A stretch of DNA of 5,913 nt, from assembly GCA_934646845.1 (NCBI GenBank), contig CAKUEV010000124.1:1-5913 (forward strand). The letters run 5' to 3'. The notes under the pieces are model-generated. The model was given only the letters and a program-made list of their open reading frames with translations. It did no database searches and was not told where the DNA came from. This stretch comes from an uncultured Slackia sp. Lineage in GTDB: Bacteria > Actinomycetota > Coriobacteriia > Coriobacteriales > Eggerthellaceae. Below, piece after piece: positions 3,908 to 5,913 of this stretch. Within the stretch, counting starts at the first letter, position 1. Each line of letters opens with the position of its first letter. A program made the translations under genes and the position numbers.

Positions 3908-5913
3908 CTATTTGATAAGCACACAGTACTGATTTCTTTCAGCTTTATTTGCATTATTGAAACATGTACTAATACAGTTTTGCGGCATTATTTGATGCCA
4001 CATCTTGTTATCGTAGGGATTATCACCCCAGAAAAACCCGATATGGCAATCAATTGATCCATCTGTCTTAAAGAAGATGATGTCGCCCTTCTGCGCAATA
4101 CCACTATTCAGCATATCTTGAACTGTCCTAAATTCATATACTCGTGCGCCAGAATCGATTGCATACCCATACCAACGCCATGCGTTAATATAGCCACCGC
4201 CACCAGGACCGCCGCTCCAAGGACTATGAGAATTACAATTTGCAACTGTATTTAGATTCATGCCCAAAGACTGGAATACATGCGCCACAAAACCAGTGCA
4301 GTTCATTCCAGAATAGCCGTCAGCTCGTCTATCTCCGTTGGGATACATGCAAGTCGGATAACTAAAACCTCCAGAATATGGCGTTCCTAAATAATAGCCA
4401 TCGTACTGATGGGAAAGAAGCCACGATACAACCTTGAGACGGGGAACTCCGAGAACGGTCTCGTTCGTTCCCGTCGGAACAGCTCGAACCAAATCGGGTT
4501 CAGAGTACGCAGTCCAGGAGCCGTCGATATACGCTTGAACAAGGAACGAATACTCCGTTCCGCCCAGCAGGTCCCGTATGGTATATGAGGTTCCTTTGTG
4601 ATTGTATGTATATGTGGTGAATCCATTCGCGGTCTTAACGGCAATCGCATACCGAGATGCCCCCGCAACTGGACTCCACATTAGCTTCACGCAATGATCC
4701 CCCGGTTCGGAGGATACAACGGGAGCGATCACGCCGTGGGGAGTCGCGGAAACCAGATACACATCGCCATAGGAAGACCAATGCCCCCCAACAAACGCCT
4801 GAACGATGAAGCTATGCTTCTTGCCATTCGACAAATCGGAAACGTCATAACTCGTAGCAATGCATTCCGTCGTATAAGTCCTGTAGCTTCCATCGCCCAG
4901 CTTTTCTGCGATAGCGTATTTCTTTGCCCCCTCAACCGCTGACCATTCGAGATGCACGGATCCGTCACCGATAGCTGATGCGCTGGCAATTGGCGCAGAG
5001 GGATCACTAAAATGCACCTTCACTAAATCACTATCGGAAAACGCACTCCAACGCCCACCCACATATGATTGAACGATAATTTCGTAATAAAACCCTGGCG
5101 CAAGTCCAGTAATGAGGTATTCGTTTTCAACAACATCATAGGAAAGAGTCTTATACCCATAGCCTTCCTTGATGGCTATCGCATACTTTTCCGCACCTTC
5201 GATTGCCGGCCACGACAGAGTCAAGTTGTCCGACGCTTGACTTGAGACAGTTACAACGGGGGCCAAACTATCGCGTGGGGCTGCTGACACGAAATCCTTC
5301 TGCGAAAAAGTGGACCAATGGCCACCGACATACGCCTGAACCAAAAACAAATATGTTTTGCCATTCTCGAGCCCCGTTGCAACAAAACTCAAGCCCTGAA
5401 CATCATAACTTAACGTTACGTAACCATTGCCAGAGCGGTAGGCAACCGCATACCGAGACGCCCCTTCCACTGCGTCCCAAGAAAGCGAAACGGAGCCGTC
5501 GTCGATGCCATCAACTTTCACACGAGGGGAATACAGAGAGTATGGCGTCGCTTCAAGATAATCCCTATCTTCGACGGAGCTATAGGAACCGTCGATCAAC
5601 GCCCTAACGCAGAAACGATACGTTGTTCCGTTTTGCAGACCGGTGAGATTAAGAGAAGTTTGATTCTTATCGAGATAATATGTTCGACCGCCATTGTAGG
5701 AGCACCAAACAGCATAGCGATCCGCGCCCGACACATGCTCCCATGAGAGGGAAATTGACTTATCGCCCGCCACTAAAACCGGGGACGGCTTCATCGCACC
5801 CACGGGCGTCACTGAAACAACGTAGCCGTCCGAAGCCGACGACCAGCGGCCCCCGACGAGGGCCTGGACCAGGAAGCGGTGCTCGACGCCGTTGGCGAGG
5901 CCGGAGGCGAGGT
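3908..5913 (-). CDS. FN3-repeat surface protein with C-terminal NlpC/P60-like cysteine peptidase domain, 5' end beyond the right edge
   Basis: The reading frame stays open to the right edge, and the residues there (FLVQALVGGRWSS and neighbours) are the end of another FN3 repeat. A GTG at 5812 is therefore internal; residues below are numbered from it. Five complete FN3 domains follow at about 9-90, 96-179, 185-268, 274-358 and 364-446, with conserved Trp at 24, 112, 201, 290 and 379. The C-terminal domain (about 455-634) has GMNCTGFVAHVF (C505, nucleophile), GDIIFF, then DCHIGFFWG (H590) and WHQIMP (H606), the NlpC/P60 pattern. Such domains cut peptide stems of peptidoglycan, so the product is probably an exported wall-remodelling enzyme. 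The signal peptide must lie outside the window. The catalytic domain has six cysteines besides the nucleophile. CHAP-type amidase is the main alternative. Confidence 0.9.
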   Translation of the reverse strand, partial: LASGLANGVEHRFLVQALVGGRWSSASDGYVVSVTPVGAMKPSPVLVAGDKSISLSWEHVSGADRYAVWCSYNGGRTYYLDKNQTSLNLTGLQNGTTYRFCVRALIDGSYSSVEDRDYLEATPYSLYSPRVKVDGIDDGSVSLSWDAVEGASRYAVAYRSGNGYVTLSYDVQGLSFVATGLENGKTYLFLVQAYVGGHWSTFSQKDFVSAAPRDSLAPVVTVSSQASDNLTLSWPAIEGAEKYAIAIKEGYGYKTLSYDVVENEYLITGLAPGFYYEIIVQSYVGGRWSAFSDSDLVKVHFSDPSAPIASASAIGDGSVHLEWSAVEGAKKYAIAEKLGDGSYRTYTTECIATSYDVSDLSNGKKHSFIVQAFVGGHWSSYGDVYLVSATPHGVIAPVVSSEPGDHCVKLMWSPVAGASRYAIAVKTANGFTTYTYNHKGTSYTIRDLLGGTEYSFLVQAYIDGSWTAYSEPDLVRAVPTGTNETVLGVPRLKVVSWLLSHQYDGYYLGTPYSGGFSYPTCMYPNGDRRADGYSGMNCTGFVAHVFQSLGMNLNTVANCNSHSPWSGGPGGGGYINAWRWYGYAIDSGARVYEFRTVQDMLNSGIAQKGDIIFFKTDGSIDCHIGFFWGDNPYDNKMWHQIMPQNCISTCFNNANKAERNQYCVLIK
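3911..4450 (-). other. NlpC/P60-like catalytic domain region
   Basis: This stretch encodes the C-terminal domain of the FN3 protein. The Cys in NCTGFV, the His in CHIGFFWG and the His in WHQIMP are spaced as in papain-like NlpC/P60 enzymes. It also holds six further cysteines (488, 526, 589, 613, 617, 630), and a glycine-rich loop lies at about 533-540. Confidence 0.75.
4475..5913 (-). repeat. Tandem FN3 domain repeats, about 89 codons each
   Basis: Five full repeats and the end of a sixth share the pattern SW..VEGA.KYAIA, then an NG or GG turn, F.VQAYVGG.WS and a closing D.V.A.P. The conserved Trp residues are spaced 88, 89, 89 and 89 residues apart. The first full repeat is the most divergent, with two cysteines and the motif ALIDGSYSS in place of AYVGG.WS. 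At the DNA level the copies are imperfect. They probably act as a spacer or a glycan- or protein-binding stalk. Confidence 0.85.

Noticed and set aside
4387..5007. Two minus-strand open frames in another phase inside the FN3 gene
   Set aside because: They are phase shadows of the repeat-encoding sequence, with no domain and no start signal.
5809..5812. GTG at 5812 as the start of the FN3-peptidase gene
   Set aside because: The frame stays open to the right edge and the upstream codons encode the end of another FN3 repeat, so the codon is internal and the gene is partial.
1..5913. CRISPR array, tRNA/rRNA gene, insertion sequence or riboswitch
   Set aside because: Coding sequence fills nearly the whole window, and no short direct repeats with spacers, cloverleaf-like segment or transposase motif was seen by eye.

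Overview
All recognisable genes lie on the minus strand and read from the right edge to the left edge. In order of transcription they are: a large secreted-type protein with fibronectin type III (FN3) repeats and a C-terminal NlpC/P60-like cysteine peptidase domain (its 5' end lies beyond the right edge); a family 2 glycosyltransferase of the polyprenyl-phosphate type; an extended-SDR sugar epimerase/dehydratase-like enzyme; an ATP-grasp ligase; two four-helix small membrane proteins of the SMR/EamA type; and the first nine codons of a further gene, whose product begins MISFNVPPY like the WecE/RffA sugar aminotransferases. No RNA gene, insertion sequence, CRISPR array or terminator was found. 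The only gap between genes is the 47 bases after the FN3 gene.

From the glycosyltransferase onward the genes abut or overlap by a few bases, and each start has a Shine-Dalgarno sequence, so this is very probably one translationally coupled operon for cell-surface glycan. The parts resemble the Gram-negative Arn pathway: an ArnC/GtrB-like enzyme loads a sugar onto undecaprenyl phosphate, an ArnE/ArnF-like pair flips it, and a DegT-type aminotransferase makes an amino sugar. Nothing here points to lipid A. The ATP-grasp ligase has no Arn counterpart and might acylate the amino sugar, for example with an amino acid. The two SMR-like proteins have opposite positive-inside charge patterns, which suggests an antiparallel heterodimer.

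The organism is probably a Gram-positive bacterium with a high-GC genome. FN3-NlpC/P60 wall proteins and surface glycan loci of this kind are seen in gut Actinomycetota such as Coriobacteriia, but this assignment is a guess. The last 93 bases at the right edge are about 74% GC by hand count, while samples further left are 45-55%. The change falls inside the FN3 repeats, so the 3' part of the peptidase gene and the glycan operon may have been acquired together by recombination within the repeats.
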